From Novimethylophilus sp036504375 (GTDB lineage: Bacteria; Pseudomonadota; Gammaproteobacteria; Burkholderiales; Methylophilaceae), in the NCBI RefSeq assembly GCF_036504375.1, contig NZ_DASXVH010000050.1:10511-74510 (forward strand): DNA of 64,000 nt, read 5' to 3'. The position numbers were made by a program, and so were the translations under genes. The number at the start of each line of letters is the position of its first letter. The first letter of the stretch is position 1. Positions 1 to 9,510 of this stretch are shown piece after piece. The notes beneath the pieces were generated by a model. The model saw nothing but the letters and a program-made list of their open reading frames with translations. It searched no databases and had not been told where the DNA came from.

Positions 1-1546
1 GCAGGCCGGACGGCGCGACGTCCGTGCCGATGACGCCCGCGCGGACGAACTGGGCGTGCTGGCAAGAAATTTCAACGGCATGCTGGACAGCCTGGCAGAA
101 TCCGAACGCAAGCTGGAGCGTTTGAACCGGGTGTATGCCGCCTGGACGCAAAGCAACGAGGCGCTGGTGCGCGAAGCCGACGAGCAGGTGCTGCTGGAGC
201 GCATCTGCGGCATCATGGCGGAGTGCGTGCCGTTCAAGCTGGTGTGGGTGGGGATGGTGGATGCCGGCGGCTGGGTGCATGTTATCGCCTCCAGTGACCC
301 GCAATCCGTTTACCTGCGCGACCATGCCAGGATCTCCGTGGATGCCGAAAAACCCGAAGGGCGGGTCGCGATGGCAATTGCCATTCGCCAAGGCATACCT
401 CAAATCCATAACGATTTCCTCAACCCCGATAACGTATTTCCCTGGAAGGCTGCGGCGCAAGCCGAACAGTTCCGCTCGGTGGCGGCATTCCCGCTCAGGC
501 GCAATGGGAGCTGTGTCGGCGCGCTGGGATATTACTCCACCGAGATCAATTTCTTCGACCTCGACGTGGTGGCGCTGATGCGCGGTCTGTCCGACGATGT
601 TTCCTTTGCGTTGGACAGCTTCGACCACGAACGCCGCCGCCGCGATGCCGAGGCGCAACTGGTGCTGGCCTCGCGCGTGTTCGAGAACAGCATGGAAGGC
701 ATCATCATCACCGATGCCGAGCGCAACATCATTTCGGTAAATCCGGGGTTTACCGAAATTACCGGATACACGCTGGAAGAGGCGCTGGGCCAGACTCCGC
801 GCATCCTGAGCTCGGGGCAGCAGGAGCAGCAGTTCTACCAGGCGATGTGGAGAAGCGTCGAGGCTTCCGGCAGCTGGCGCGGCGAAATCAGCAACCGCCG
901 CAAGAACGGCGAGTTTTATCCCGAATGGCTGACCATCAGCCGCGTATTGGACGAATCCGGCCGTGTCTCGAATTACATTGGCGTGTTCACCGATATTTCC
1001 GAGCGCAAAACGGCCGAGGCCCGTATCCAGCACCTGGCCTATTTCGATGCCTTGACCGACCTGCCGAATCGTATTTTGTTGCGCGACCGGCTGGAGCAGG
1101 CGATCATCAAGGCGCAGCGCGCCAACGAGAAAGTCGCGGTACTATTCCTCGACCTCGACCGTTTCAAGGTGATCAACGATACGTTGGGCCACGGCGTTGG
1201 GGACGGTTTGTTGAAGGTGGTATCGAAACGCCTGCTGGACTGCGTACGCGAGCAGGATACCGTGTCGCGCCAGGGCGGCGACGAGTTTCTGGCGATACTG
1301 CCCGACACCGATGCGGAGGGTGCGGAGCTGGTGGCGCAAAAGATGCTCTCCGCCCTGACCGGCCCCTGCCCGGTCGAAGGGCACACGCTGTATGTCACGC
1401 CCAGCATCGGCATCAGCCTGTATCCGGACAACGCCACCGATATCGACGAACTGGTCAAGCTGGCCGACGTGGCGATGTACCGGGCCAAGGACCGGGGACG
1501 CAACAACTACCAGTTCTATTCGACGCTGGCGAGAGCCAGTGCCTGA
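1..1546 (+). CDS. HAMP-GAF-PAS-GGDEF diguanylate cyclase, 5' truncated
   Basis: The reading frame is open to the left window edge. The residues before the first internal GTG (position 56) read as the end of a HAMP domain (ADELGVLARNFNGMLD), so this is the 3' part of a longer membrane sensor gene. It continues with a GAF-like domain (roughly residues 40-190 of the visible part), a PAS domain (about 205-315, with ITDAERNIISVNPGF) and a C-terminal GGDEF domain. The GGDEF signature is intact (RQGGDEF) and a canonical inhibitory I-site (REQD) lies five residues upstream, so the protein is predicted to make c-di-GMP with product feedback. No EAL domain follows. The sensory N-terminus and its signal are outside the window. 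Domain identity is secure; the ligand is unknown. Confidence 0.93.
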   Translation, partial: QAGRRDVRADDARADELGVLARNFNGMLDSLAESERKLERLNRVYAAWTQSNEALVREADEQVLLERICGIMAECVPFKLVWVGMVDAGGWVHVIASSDPQSVYLRDHARISVDAEKPEGRVAMAIAIRQGIPQIHNDFLNPDNVFPWKAAAQAEQFRSVAAFPLRRNGSCVGALGYYSTEINFFDLDVVALMRGLSDDVSFALDSFDHERRRRDAEAQLVLASRVFENSMEGIIITDAERNIISVNPGFTEITGYTLEEALGQTPRILSSGQQEQQFYQAMWRSVEASGSWRGEISNRRKNGEFYPEWLTISRVLDESGRVSNYIGVFTDISERKTAEARIQHLAYFDALTDLPNRILLRDRLEQAIIKAQRANEKVAVLFLDLDRFKVINDTLGHGVGDGLLKVVSKRLLDCVREQDTVSRQGGDEFLAILPDTDAEGAELVAQKMLSALTGPCPVEGHTLYVTPSIGISLYPDNATDIDELVKLADVAMYRAKDRGRNNYQFYSTLARASA

Positions 1547-1554
1547 ACGGAACT

Positions 1555-3546
1555 TTATTTCCCCAGCAGCGCCTTCATCTGTGCAATCCGATTGGCTGCC
1601 TGCGCCTTGCGGTCTGCCGGATCGGCCTCGGCGGTCTTGCCCGCATGGCGCACGTCGTCTTGCGGCAGTTCGTCAAGGAAGCGGCTGGGCTCGCAGTTTT
1701 CCCAGTCGCCGGCGCGCTTGCGCTTTTTGCAATAGGTGATGGTCAGCGATTTCTGCGCGCGCGTGATGCCGACGTACATCAGGCGACGTTCCTCCTCCAC
1801 TTTTTGCGGCTCCAGCGATTCCCTATGGGGCAAAATGCCTTCCTCCACGCCGATCAGGAACACATGGCCGAATTCCAGCCCCTTGGCGGCGTGCAGCGTG
1901 GACAGCTTGACCGCGTCCGGCTCCGCTTCCTCGCGGCCTTCCAGCATGCTCATCAAGGCCACGGTCTGGATCAGTTGCAGCAGGTCTTTTTCCTCTTCCT
2001 CGCCTTTTTTCGACAGCCAGTTGGTGAAATCCGTGACGTTCTTCCACTTGGTCTCGGCGGCGCGCGGTTCTTCGCTGTCGTAAAGAAACGCTTCGTAGCC
2101 GATCGCGGTCAAGAGATCGGTGAGCAGTTCGCCGGCCGAGTCCTTCTGCGCGCGGGCTTGCATGCGGTTGATGAAGTTGCAGAAGGTCAGCAGGTCTTCC
2201 AGCTGCTTGGCGCCGAGCGCATGCTGAAATCCCGGCTCGAACGTGGCCTCGAACAGAGAGATATGCTGTTTGGCGGCATGCTCGCCCAGGCGTTCCAGCG
2301 TAGTGTTGCCTATGCCTTTCTTGGGCGTGGTGGCGGCGCGGATGAAGGCCGGATCGTCGTCTTCATTGGCGATCAGCCGCAGGTAGGCGATCAGGTCCTT
2401 GATTTCGGCGCGCTCGAAAAACGAGGTGCCGCCGCTGACGGTGTACGGCACTTTCTGGTTGCGCAGCTGCTGCTCCAGCAGCCGCGCCTGGTGATTGCCG
2501 CGGTAGAGGATCGCATAGTCGGCATAGCGCGTGCGATATTCGAACTTGTGCGCCAGCAGTTTCATGACGACGACTTCGGCCTCGTGCTCTTCGTCCTTGG
2601 CCGGCGTGATCTGGATCGGGTCGCCCAGCCCAAGGTCGCTCCACAGTCTCTTGTCGAACAGCTTGGGGTTGTTGGCGATGACCTGGTTGGCCGCCCTCAA
2701 GATGCGCACGGTCGAGCGGTAATTCTGCTCCAGCTTGATGACTTTCAGCCGGGGAAAGTCCTGCGTCAGCTGGCGCAGATTTTCCACGTCCGCGCCGCGC
2801 CAGGCATAGATGGCCTGGTCGTCGTCGCCGACCGCGGTGAACTTGCCCTCGACGCCAGCCAGCAGTTTGACCAGTCGGTATTGGCAGGCGTTGGTGTCCT
2901 GGTACTCGTCGATCAGCAGGTATTGCAGCTTGCGCTGCCATTTCTCCAGCGCCTCGGGATGGTTCTGGAACAATTCCACCGGCAGACGGATCAGATCGTC
3001 GAAGTCTACCGCCTGGTAGGCTTTCAGTGTCTGCTGGTACAGCTGATAAACCTTGGCGGAAGCGACGTCGAGTTCGTCCTCCGCGGTCACGGCCGCGGCT
3101 TCCGGCGTGACGAAAGCATTCTTCCATTGTGAAATTCGCCACTGCGTGCGGCGTAATAATTGTTTGTCGGTGGTGGCGAGGATATCGGACAGCGTCTTGA
3201 AGCTGTCGGAGGAATCCAGAATCGAAAACTGCGGCTTGTAGCCCAAGAGTTGCGCCTCGGCGCGCAGCATTTGCAGGCCCAGCGAGTGGAAGGTGGTCAC
3301 CGTCAGGCCCTTGCAAGGCTTGTCCTGCAGCAAGTGCCCGACGCGCTCCTGCATTTCGCGCGCTGCCTTGTTGGTGAAGGTGATCGCGGCGATATGCCGG
3401 GGCGCATAGCCGCAATGCTCGATCAGGTGCACGATCTTGTGCGTGATCACCCGCGTCTTGCCGCTGCCGGCGCCGGCGAGGACGAGCAGGGGGCCGTCGA
3501 GATATTTTACGGCTTCGCGTTGGGGGTCGTTGAGTTTGGAAAGCAT
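1555..3546 (-). CDS. rep: ATP-dependent DNA helicase Rep (UvrD/PcrA superfamily 1)
   Basis: 663 aa, the normal length for Rep. The N-terminus has the Walker A box AGAGSGKT at about residues 26-33, followed by motif Ia (AITFTNKAAREM). The DExx box (LLIDEYQDTN) and the SF1 motifs QNYRS and HAAKGLEF are all present. Rep is a 3'-5' DNA translocase that clears proteins ahead of the replisome and aids restart of stalled forks. It is convergent with the preceding GGDEF gene, with only about 8 bp between the two stop codons. No truncation or missing catalytic residue is visible. UvrD is the alternative paralogue, but the start (MLSKLNDPQREAV) and length fit Rep best. Confidence 0.94.
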   Translation of the reverse strand: MLSKLNDPQREAVKYLDGPLLVLAGAGSGKTRVITHKIVHLIEHCGYAPRHIAAITFTNKAAREMQERVGHLLQDKPCKGLTVTTFHSLGLQMLRAEAQLLGYKPQFSILDSSDSFKTLSDILATTDKQLLRRTQWRISQWKNAFVTPEAAAVTAEDELDVASAKVYQLYQQTLKAYQAVDFDDLIRLPVELFQNHPEALEKWQRKLQYLLIDEYQDTNACQYRLVKLLAGVEGKFTAVGDDDQAIYAWRGADVENLRQLTQDFPRLKVIKLEQNYRSTVRILRAANQVIANNPKLFDKRLWSDLGLGDPIQITPAKDEEHEAEVVVMKLLAHKFEYRTRYADYAILYRGNHQARLLEQQLRNQKVPYTVSGGTSFFERAEIKDLIAYLRLIANEDDDPAFIRAATTPKKGIGNTTLERLGEHAAKQHISLFEATFEPGFQHALGAKQLEDLLTFCNFINRMQARAQKDSAGELLTDLLTAIGYEAFLYDSEEPRAAETKWKNVTDFTNWLSKKGEEEEKDLLQLIQTVALMSMLEGREEAEPDAVKLSTLHAAKGLEFGHVFLIGVEEGILPHRESLEPQKVEEERRLMYVGITRAQKSLTITYCKKRKRAGDWENCEPSRFLDELPQDDVRHAGKTAEADPADRKAQAANRIAQMKALLGK

Positions 3547-3652
3547 GAGGAAATTCCGCGGTCCGGAGTTTATCCGCTTGCGGGTTAGGTGTCACTTCGC
3601 AAAGGCGAACGCGAGATTTTTATAGCCGGTAATTAGTGTGAACACGCCCTAA

Positions 3653-3799
3653 CTCAAGATCACTCGCGTCGTCAGAGAAATGGGCGCCCTCTCATTGCTC
3701 GAAGGCGCATGCAGCAAACTCAATGATGGGCTGAGCACTGCGGATGAAGTGCTGCGCGTGCTCGGCGCGCAGCAGTCGGGTATCAGTCCTGGGGACTAA
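3653..3799 (+). pseudogene. C-terminal remnant resembling a GspE/PilB-type secretion ATPase
   Basis: A 48-codon stretch opens directly after a stop codon (3650-3652) and ends at TAA 3797. Its product contains KLNDGLSTADEVLRVLG, which resembles the extreme C-terminus of type II secretion/type IV pilus ATPases (consensus like GxTTxEEVLRVT). Nothing upstream in the roughly 100 bp back to rep encodes the ATPase body, so it looks like a leftover 3' end of a deleted gene. An ATG at 3680 could allow a 39-aa peptide, but no convincing ribosome binding site precedes it. The similarity is judged by eye only and the segment is short. Confidence 0.45.
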
Positions 3800-3855
3800 C
3801 GACTTTCGACTGGCTGAGGTATCCTGCGAGGTTCTTCGATGATCTCCTGGTTCAC

Positions 3856-5685
3856 ATGTCGTCCTCCGCCCGGCAAATCCTCCACGACGTTTTCGGCTAT
3901 GCCGACTTTCGCGGCGCGCAGCAATCCATCGTCGAACATGTCGCGGCCGGTGGCGATGCGCTGGTGCTGATGCCTACCGGCGGCGGCAAGTCGCTGTGCT
4001 ACCAGATTCCCGCATTGCTGCGTTCCGGCATAGGTCTCGTGGTGTCGCCGCTGATCGCGTTGATGCAGGACCAGGTCGACGCGTTGAAGCAACTCGGGGT
4101 GCGGGCGGCCTTCCTCAACTCCAGCCTGGACGCCGAGGCCGCGCGTGCGATTACCGGCCAGCTTCATCGCGGCGAACTGGATATGCTTTACGTTGCGCCG
4201 GAACGCCTCTTGATGCCCAACTTCCTGGCGCTGCTGGAGCAGGTGCAGGACGGGCCGGGGCTCGCCCTGTTCGCGATCGACGAGGCGCATTGCGTCTCGC
4301 AATGGGGGCATGATTTCCGGCCGGAATACCGTGCGCTGACAGTGCTGCACGAGCGTTTTCCCGATGTGCCGCGCATCGCACTGACGGCCACTGCCGATGC
4401 GCCGACGCGGGCCGAAATCGTCGAACGGCTGGCGCTGGAAGATGCCCGGCAGTTCGTTTCCAGCTTCGACCGCCCCAATATCCGCTACCGCGTCACGCAA
4501 AAAGCCAACGCCCGTAGCCAACTGGAGGCATTCCTCGAGGCCGAGCATCCCGACGACGCGGGCATTGTCTATTGCCTGTCGCGTAAGCGCGTGGAGGAAA
4601 CCGCGGAATGGCTGAAAGCGCGCGGCTGGGATGCGCTGCCTTACCACGCCGGCCTGGACACCGCGACGCGCAACGCCAACCAGCGTCGTTTTTTGCGTGA
4701 AGAAGGCGTCATCATGGTGGCGACGGTCGCGTTCGGCATGGGCATAGACAAGCCCAACGTGCGCTTCGTCGCCCACCTCGACCTGCCCAAGAGCATGGAG
4801 GGCTACTACCAAGAAACCGGCCGCGCCGGCCGCGACGGCCTGCCCGCCGACGCCTGGATGGCCTACGGCCTGGGCGACGTGGTCAGCATGCGCCAGATGC
4901 TGGATTCCGGCGAGGCGCCGGAGGAAAGAAAACGGGTAGAGCGGCAAAAACTGGACGCGCTGCTGGGCTTCTGCGAATCCACCGCCTGCCGCCACCAGAC
5001 CATACTGCGCTACTTCGGCGAAGAGCATCCGGGCGATTGCGGGCAGTGCGACAACTGCCTGGAGCCAGTGGACACCTGGGACGCCACGCAGGCCGCGCAG
5101 ATGGCGCTATCGTGCGTCTACCGCACCGGGCAAAGATTCGGTGTCGTGCACCTGATCGACGTGCTGCTGGGCAAGACTACGCCAAAAATCGAACAATTCC
5201 GCCACCAGGCCCTTTCCACCTACGGCATCGGCCAATCGCTCAATCAGGCGCAGTGGAGCAGCGTGTTCCGCCAGCTGGTCGCAGCCGGCCTGCTCGAATC
5301 CGACATGCAGGCCTATGGCGGCCTCAAGCTTACCGAAACCGCCCGCCCGGTGCTGAAAGGCGAGCGGGAAGTCTGGCTGCGCCGCGACGCCGAGCCCGCC
5401 CGCCGCAAAACCAGCAAGGCCGAACGCGCTTCTCGCGCCAAGGAAGCCTTCGCCGGCGCGCAAGACGATCCGCTATGGCAAGCGCTCAAGGCCAGGCGCC
5501 TTGAACTGGCAAAAGAGCAGGGCGTGCCGCCATATGTGATTTTTCACGACAGCACCTTGCTGGAAATTCTCAACCGCCGCCCCGGCAGCCTGGCCGAAAT
5601 GGGACAGATCAGCGGGGTAGGCCAGGCCAAGCTGGCGCGGTACGGGGATGCGTTTTTGCAAGCGCTGGAAGAGGCAGAAGGTTAA
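3856..5685 (+). CDS. recQ: ATP-dependent DNA helicase RecQ
   Basis: 609 aa, the standard RecQ length. It shows Walker A (MPTGGGKSLCYQ), the DEAH box (IDEAHCVSQWGHDFRPEY, which includes the RecQ aromatic-rich loop), helicase motif VI (QETGRAGRDG) and the zinc-binding cysteines of the RQC domain (CESTACRHQTILRYFGE, CGQCDNC). The C-terminal HRDC domain contains RRPGSLAEMGQISGVGQAKL. RecQ unwinds DNA 3'-5' in recombinational repair and in RecF-pathway processing of gaps. All three modules are complete. It begins about 55 bp after the secretion-ATPase remnant. Confidence 0.96.
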   Translation: MSSSARQILHDVFGYADFRGAQQSIVEHVAAGGDALVLMPTGGGKSLCYQIPALLRSGIGLVVSPLIALMQDQVDALKQLGVRAAFLNSSLDAEAARAITGQLHRGELDMLYVAPERLLMPNFLALLEQVQDGPGLALFAIDEAHCVSQWGHDFRPEYRALTVLHERFPDVPRIALTATADAPTRAEIVERLALEDARQFVSSFDRPNIRYRVTQKANARSQLEAFLEAEHPDDAGIVYCLSRKRVEETAEWLKARGWDALPYHAGLDTATRNANQRRFLREEGVIMVATVAFGMGIDKPNVRFVAHLDLPKSMEGYYQETGRAGRDGLPADAWMAYGLGDVVSMRQMLDSGEAPEERKRVERQKLDALLGFCESTACRHQTILRYFGEEHPGDCGQCDNCLEPVDTWDATQAAQMALSCVYRTGQRFGVVHLIDVLLGKTTPKIEQFRHQALSTYGIGQSLNQAQWSSVFRQLVAAGLLESDMQAYGGLKLTETARPVLKGEREVWLRRDAEPARRKTSKAERASRAKEAFAGAQDDPLWQALKARRLELAKEQGVPPYVIFHDSTLLEILNRRPGSLAEMGQISGVGQAKLARYGDAFLQALEEAEG

Positions 5686-5738
5686 AATAGCGATCTACTT
5701 CATCATTCCGCATGCATTCGTAAAGGCTTCAAATAGTC

Positions 5739-7226
5739 ATGTCTGAAACTACCGTCGATGTGTTGCTGGTCGGGGCCGGCGTCATGAGCGCCACCCTCGG
5801 CATGTTGCTCAGACAATTGGATCCCGCATTCAGGATCGTCATGGTAGAGCGGCTGGATGAGGTGGCGCAGGAGAGCACGGACGGCTGGAACAACGCGGGC
5901 ACCGGTCACGCGGGCTATTGCGAACTGAACTACACCCCGCAGAGCGCGGATGGCAGCATCGAAATCGGCCGGGCATTATCCATCAATGCCGCCTTTGAAG
6001 TCTCGCTTCAGCTTTGGTCCTGGCTGGTCGAACAGAACGCGCTGCCTGCCCCACGCACGTTTATCAACCCTACACCCCACCAAAGCTTTGTCTGGGGCGA
6101 GGCCGACGTCGCCTTTTTGCGCCAGCGGTTTGAACGCTTGAACCGGCATCATCTGTTCAAGGACATGGAATACAGCGAGGATCTCAGGGTTCTCGGTACA
6201 TGGATGCCGCTGGTGATGCGCCAACGGGATGCAAGCCAGGCGGTGGCCGCCACGCGGGTAAGCTACGGCTCGGATGTCGATTTCGGCACCTTGACGCGGA
6301 GCATGGTGAAGTCGCTTGAGCAGCATCCCAACTTCACACTGATGCTGGGGCATGCCGTGAAGGCGCTGAAACAGCAAGCGGACGGGCAGTGGAATGTCCG
6401 TATCGAGGATAGACAGACCGGAAAACTTAAAACGATAAACGCCGGCTTTGTTTTTCTCGGCGCCGGCGGCGGCGCGCTGCCCCTGCTGCAAAAGTCGGGC
6501 ATCCCCGAAAGCAAGGGCTACGGCGGCTTTCCGGTCAGCGGTCAATGGCTGGTCTGTAAAAACCCGGATATCGTGAGGCAGCATCGTGCCAAGGTGTACG
6601 GAAAAGCACCCGTGGGTGCACCGCCCATGTCGGTTCCGCATCTGGATACACGCATCATCGGCGGTGAACCCGCGCTCCTGTTCGGGCCTTATGCGGGCTT
6701 CACTACCAGGTTTTCCAAACAGGGTTCGCCTCTCGACCTGCTGGCCTCGGTCAAGCCTAACAACCTCAAGTCCATGCTGGGCGCCGGTTTGCATAATATC
6801 GACTTGACGCGCTACCTGATCGGCGAAGTGTTCCAGTCGCACAAGGAACGGGTTGATGTCCTCAGCAACTTCTACCCGGAAGCCAACATGGATGACTGGA
6901 CACTCGCCACCGCAGGGCAGCGCGTCCAGATCATCAAAAAGTGCGGTCAAAAAGGCGGGAAACTCGAATTCGGCACCGAAATAGTCGCCTCCGAGGATGG
7001 CTCCTTGGCCGCGCTGCTAGGTGCATCCCCCGGCGCATCCGTCTCCGTGCAAGCCATGATCAACGTGATCGAGCGCTGCTTCAAAAACCGGATGCATCAC
7101 GGAGACTGGCAAGCCAAGCTGAAAGAAATGGTGCCATCCTATGGCGAATCCTTGGTCGAAGACGCGGAGTTGCTCCAGGCTGTACGCAAGAGGACACTGG
7201 CCACATTGGGCTTGAACCAGGCGTAA
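5739..7226 (+). CDS. mqo: Malate:quinone oxidoreductase
   Basis: 495 aa. The FAD-binding dinucleotide motif is at the start (VLLVGAGVMSATLG), followed by family-typical segments WNNAGTGHAGYCELNYTP and GGGALPLLQKSGIPES, and a C-terminal GASPGAS. Mqo is a membrane-associated flavoenzyme that oxidises malate to oxaloacetate and passes the electrons directly to the quinone pool, replacing or supplementing NAD-dependent malate dehydrogenase in the TCA cycle. The gene follows recQ by about 50 bp. No partner TCA genes lie nearby. Confidence 0.95.
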   Translation: MSETTVDVLLVGAGVMSATLGMLLRQLDPAFRIVMVERLDEVAQESTDGWNNAGTGHAGYCELNYTPQSADGSIEIGRALSINAAFEVSLQLWSWLVEQNALPAPRTFINPTPHQSFVWGEADVAFLRQRFERLNRHHLFKDMEYSEDLRVLGTWMPLVMRQRDASQAVAATRVSYGSDVDFGTLTRSMVKSLEQHPNFTLMLGHAVKALKQQADGQWNVRIEDRQTGKLKTINAGFVFLGAGGGALPLLQKSGIPESKGYGGFPVSGQWLVCKNPDIVRQHRAKVYGKAPVGAPPMSVPHLDTRIIGGEPALLFGPYAGFTTRFSKQGSPLDLLASVKPNNLKSMLGAGLHNIDLTRYLIGEVFQSHKERVDVLSNFYPEANMDDWTLATAGQRVQIIKKCGQKGGKLEFGTEIVASEDGSLAALLGASPGASVSVQAMINVIERCFKNRMHHGDWQAKLKEMVPSYGESLVEDAELLQAVRKRTLATLGLNQA

Positions 7227-7369
7227 ACCCGATGTGGCGGCGTATTGGAATGCTATAGATTGCAGAGAGTGAAATAGTTGCACATGAGAGATTGATGCCA
7301 GAGTTAAGGATTTTTGCAAACTGGCGGTGCAGACAGCCTCGGTTGCCGCGCATCTTCCGAGGGAGTGGC

Positions 7370-7795
7370 ATGGATACGCTTGAAATCCGGTGGTTCTTCC
7401 GCCTGGTCGAGAAATGCGGAAAATCCCCGGCCGAAAGGTTGGTGGCTGTTTTCGCCATTGTCGAGAGCTTGGTTCAATCGCCAGAACTCCGCGAAAAGCT
7501 GATGCAGGAGTTTCCGGGAGATGTGCATTGCCTGTATGCGGCCCTGGAACTGAAAGAGTTTCTGACGGGATTGGCGGCGGCAAATATCGCCAACCCCACC
7601 GGTTTGGCGCATCAGTTGGCGATTTTGCTGCAGGGAGCGATTGCCGAAGAGCTGCGCAATCCGCATACCGGCGCCTTGCGCGAGGCCGCAAAAGTGGCCC
7701 AGGTGGTGATTGAAAAATCTGGCAAAAAATCCGCGGTGCAGAATGCCGGCTGGATGTCTGTCGGCGGCGTGGCTGCGCGCTGCTGTTATCGCTGA
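7370..7795 (+). CDS. Orphan TetR C-terminal-like protein, probably 5' half of a frameshifted membrane protein
   Basis: I chose the ATG at 7370, preceded by a GAGGGAG-type ribosome site, over an upstream ATG at 7292 because the upstream codons look non-coding. The roughly 140-aa product is helical and resembles the ligand-binding C-terminal half of TetR regulators (ALELKEFLTGLAA, LAHQLAILLQGAIAEEL), but it has no DNA-binding helix-turn-helix. The frame ends (TGA 7793-7795) in the middle of what would be a hydrophobic helix (GWMSVGGVAA). The other half of that helix (ALLLSLMGW) lies in the -1 frame and continues into the next ORF. A single-base indel in the GCGCGC stretch near 7775-7780 would fuse both into one protein of about 240 aa. 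It may be a real frameshift, a sequencing error or programmed slippage. Confidence 0.6.
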   Translation: MDTLEIRWFFRLVEKCGKSPAERLVAVFAIVESLVQSPELREKLMQEFPGDVHCLYAALELKEFLTGLAAANIANPTGLAHQLAILLQGAIAEELRNPHTGALREAAKVAQVVIEKSGKKSAVQNAGWMSVGGVAARCCYR

Positions 7796-8100
7796 TGGGC
7801 TGGCAGGCGGCTGAGCGGGCTCCGGCACATGCCGCCCCGATGGCACATGTGGCGGCGTTGAGAGCACCGCAAGCCATGCCGGCCGGGGTAAGCCCCGACG
7901 AGATCGACGCCGTGCTGGTGCTGCCGCCGGGTCAGATGACGGCCTATATGAATGTGGTCGAGTTTCGCACGCCGGATGACCCCGCCGCGGATCGCAAGAA
8001 TATTCGGGAGTTTCTGGCCTGGTTCAACAAGATACAATCCACCGAATGCTATGACCCGCCGATCAATGGCCATACCGCCGTGACCTGGAAGAAAGGCTAG
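7795..8100 (+). CDS. Hypothetical protein, probable 3' half of the frameshifted gene upstream
   Basis: 101 aa from an ATG that overlaps the preceding TGA (TGATG). Its frame is open upstream of the ATG far enough to encode ALLLSLMGWQAAER, which completes a transmembrane helix begun in the previous frame. After the helix comes an Ala/Pro/His-rich linker and a small soluble domain (MTAYMNVVEFRTPDD, FLAWFNKIQSTECYDPP) that I do not recognise. If expressed alone by translational coupling, it would be a small protein with a weak N-terminal hydrophobic segment. If fused, it would be the extracytoplasmic part of a single-pass membrane protein. Confidence 0.5.
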   Translation: MGWQAAERAPAHAAPMAHVAALRAPQAMPAGVSPDEIDAVLVLPPGQMTAYMNVVEFRTPDDPAADRKNIREFLAWFNKIQSTECYDPPINGHTAVTWKKG

Positions 8101-8127
8101 CGCCGAACCCGTCCGACGCGGACTCTC

Positions 8128-9474
8128 TCAGTGCTTGACGATCAGCCCGCCAAGCAGCGCGGCGATTTGTTTCTTGGGCTTATTGGGACGGAAAACGGGG
8201 CGGTCTCCGGCAAGCACCGCGGTTGCGGAGGGCTCGTAAGGCTTATGGAACCAGTCGTCCACCGGGGCGGTTTTTCTGCCTGATGCTGCGGGGCGATGCG
8301 CGCGCGGGGCGGCCGCCGCAACCGTGGCCCGCTCGCGCGGGAATTCGCGCTTGAGCAGTTTCTCGATATCCTTCAGCAGTCTTTCCTCTTCGCCATCTAT
8401 CAGCGAAATCGCTTCGCCGGAAGCCCCGGCACGGCCGGTGCGGCCGATGCGGTGGACGTAATCCTCGGCGTTGGGTGGCAGTTCATAGTTCACCACCAGC
8501 GGCAACTGGTCGATATCCAGCCCGCGCGCGGCGACATCGGTGGCTACCAGCGCGGTAATCTTGCCTTCCTTGAAGGCATCCAGCGCCTTGATGCGTTCCT
8601 GCTGGCTCTTGTCGCCGTGGATGGCGTCGGCAGCAATGCCATCTTTTTCCAGCATGCGCGCCAGCCGCGCCGCGGTCAGTTTGGTGCGGGTGAACACCAG
8701 TACCTGCTTGACGCCGCGTGAGCGAATCAGGTCGGCCAGCACGCTGAATTTGTTGGCCTGATCGACCAGATAAACCGATTGCTTGACATTTTCTGCCGCG
8801 GTGTTGCGGCGCTCGGCTTCAACCGTGACCGGGTTGATGAGAAAGTCGTGCGCCAGTTTCTTGATGTCGTCGGAGAACGTGGCCGAGAACAGCAGCGTCT
8901 GGCGCTGTTTCGGCAGCAGGGCGAGGATGCGCTTCAGGTCGGGCATGAAGCCCATATCCAGCATGCGGTCAGCTTCGTCCAGAATCAACACCTGCACCTG
9001 ATTAAGCTGAAGATTTCTGCTTTCGACGTGGTCCAGCAGCCGTCCCGGTGTTGCCACCAGAATTTCCACGCCTTTCATCAGCGCGGGCTTCTGCGTCTTG
9101 ATGTCGATACCGCCGAATACGACAGTAGAGCGCAGCGGCACATGTTTGCTATAGGTTTCTACGCTTTCCTCGACCTGGATCGCCAGTTCCCGCGTTGGCG
9201 CCAGAATCAGCGCGCGGATCGGGTGTTTGGCCGGCGAGGCGCTGGTGCTGGCTTGTGGCAGCAGGAGTTGCAGCAGCGGCAGCGTGAATGCTGCCGTCTT
9301 GCCGGTACCGGTCTGCGCCATCGCCATCAGGTCGCGGCCGGCCAGAACGTGGGGAATGGCCTGCGCCTGGATCGGCGTCGGTTCGGTGTAGCCCTCTTCT
9401 TCGATGGCCCGCAGAATCTGGGGGGCGAGGTTGAGGGATGAAAACATGATTTTCGTTGCTGAGGAATCTTCCAT
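8128..9474 (-). CDS. rhlE: DEAD-box ATP-dependent RNA helicase, RhlE type
   Basis: 448 aa. All DEAD-box motifs are visible: Q motif (EEEGYTEPTPIQAQAIP), motif I (AQTGTGKTAAF), PTRELA, TPGRL, DEAD (LILDEADRMLDMGF), SAT (FSATF) and HRIGRTGRAG. The basic, low-complexity C-terminal tail (KREFPRERATVAAAAPRAHRPAA) is typical of RhlE proteins. They remodel RNA in ribosome assembly and mRNA decay. The start at 9474 is the most upstream ATG; the ATG at 9447 (MFSSLNLAPQ) matches the usual family N-terminus and may be the true start. A second RhlE-like gene lies just upstream in the same orientation. Confidence 0.93.
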   Translation of the reverse strand: MEDSSATKIMFSSLNLAPQILRAIEEEGYTEPTPIQAQAIPHVLAGRDLMAMAQTGTGKTAAFTLPLLQLLLPQASTSASPAKHPIRALILAPTRELAIQVEESVETYSKHVPLRSTVVFGGIDIKTQKPALMKGVEILVATPGRLLDHVESRNLQLNQVQVLILDEADRMLDMGFMPDLKRILALLPKQRQTLLFSATFSDDIKKLAHDFLINPVTVEAERRNTAAENVKQSVYLVDQANKFSVLADLIRSRGVKQVLVFTRTKLTAARLARMLEKDGIAADAIHGDKSQQERIKALDAFKEGKITALVATDVAARGLDIDQLPLVVNYELPPNAEDYVHRIGRTGRAGASGEAISLIDGEEERLLKDIEKLLKREFPRERATVAAAAPRAHRPAASGRKTAPVDDWFHKPYEPSATAVLAGDRPVFRPNKPKKQIAALLGGLIVKH

Positions 9475-9510
9475 ATGTGGCGTCAGTGATCCTGAAAATG
9501 CTTTTTTACC

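Noticed and set aside
847..3132. Long plus-strand open frame of 761 codons overlapping the GGDEF and rep genes
   Set aside because: It is the antisense/out-of-frame shadow of two clearly recognised genes and has no domain of its own.
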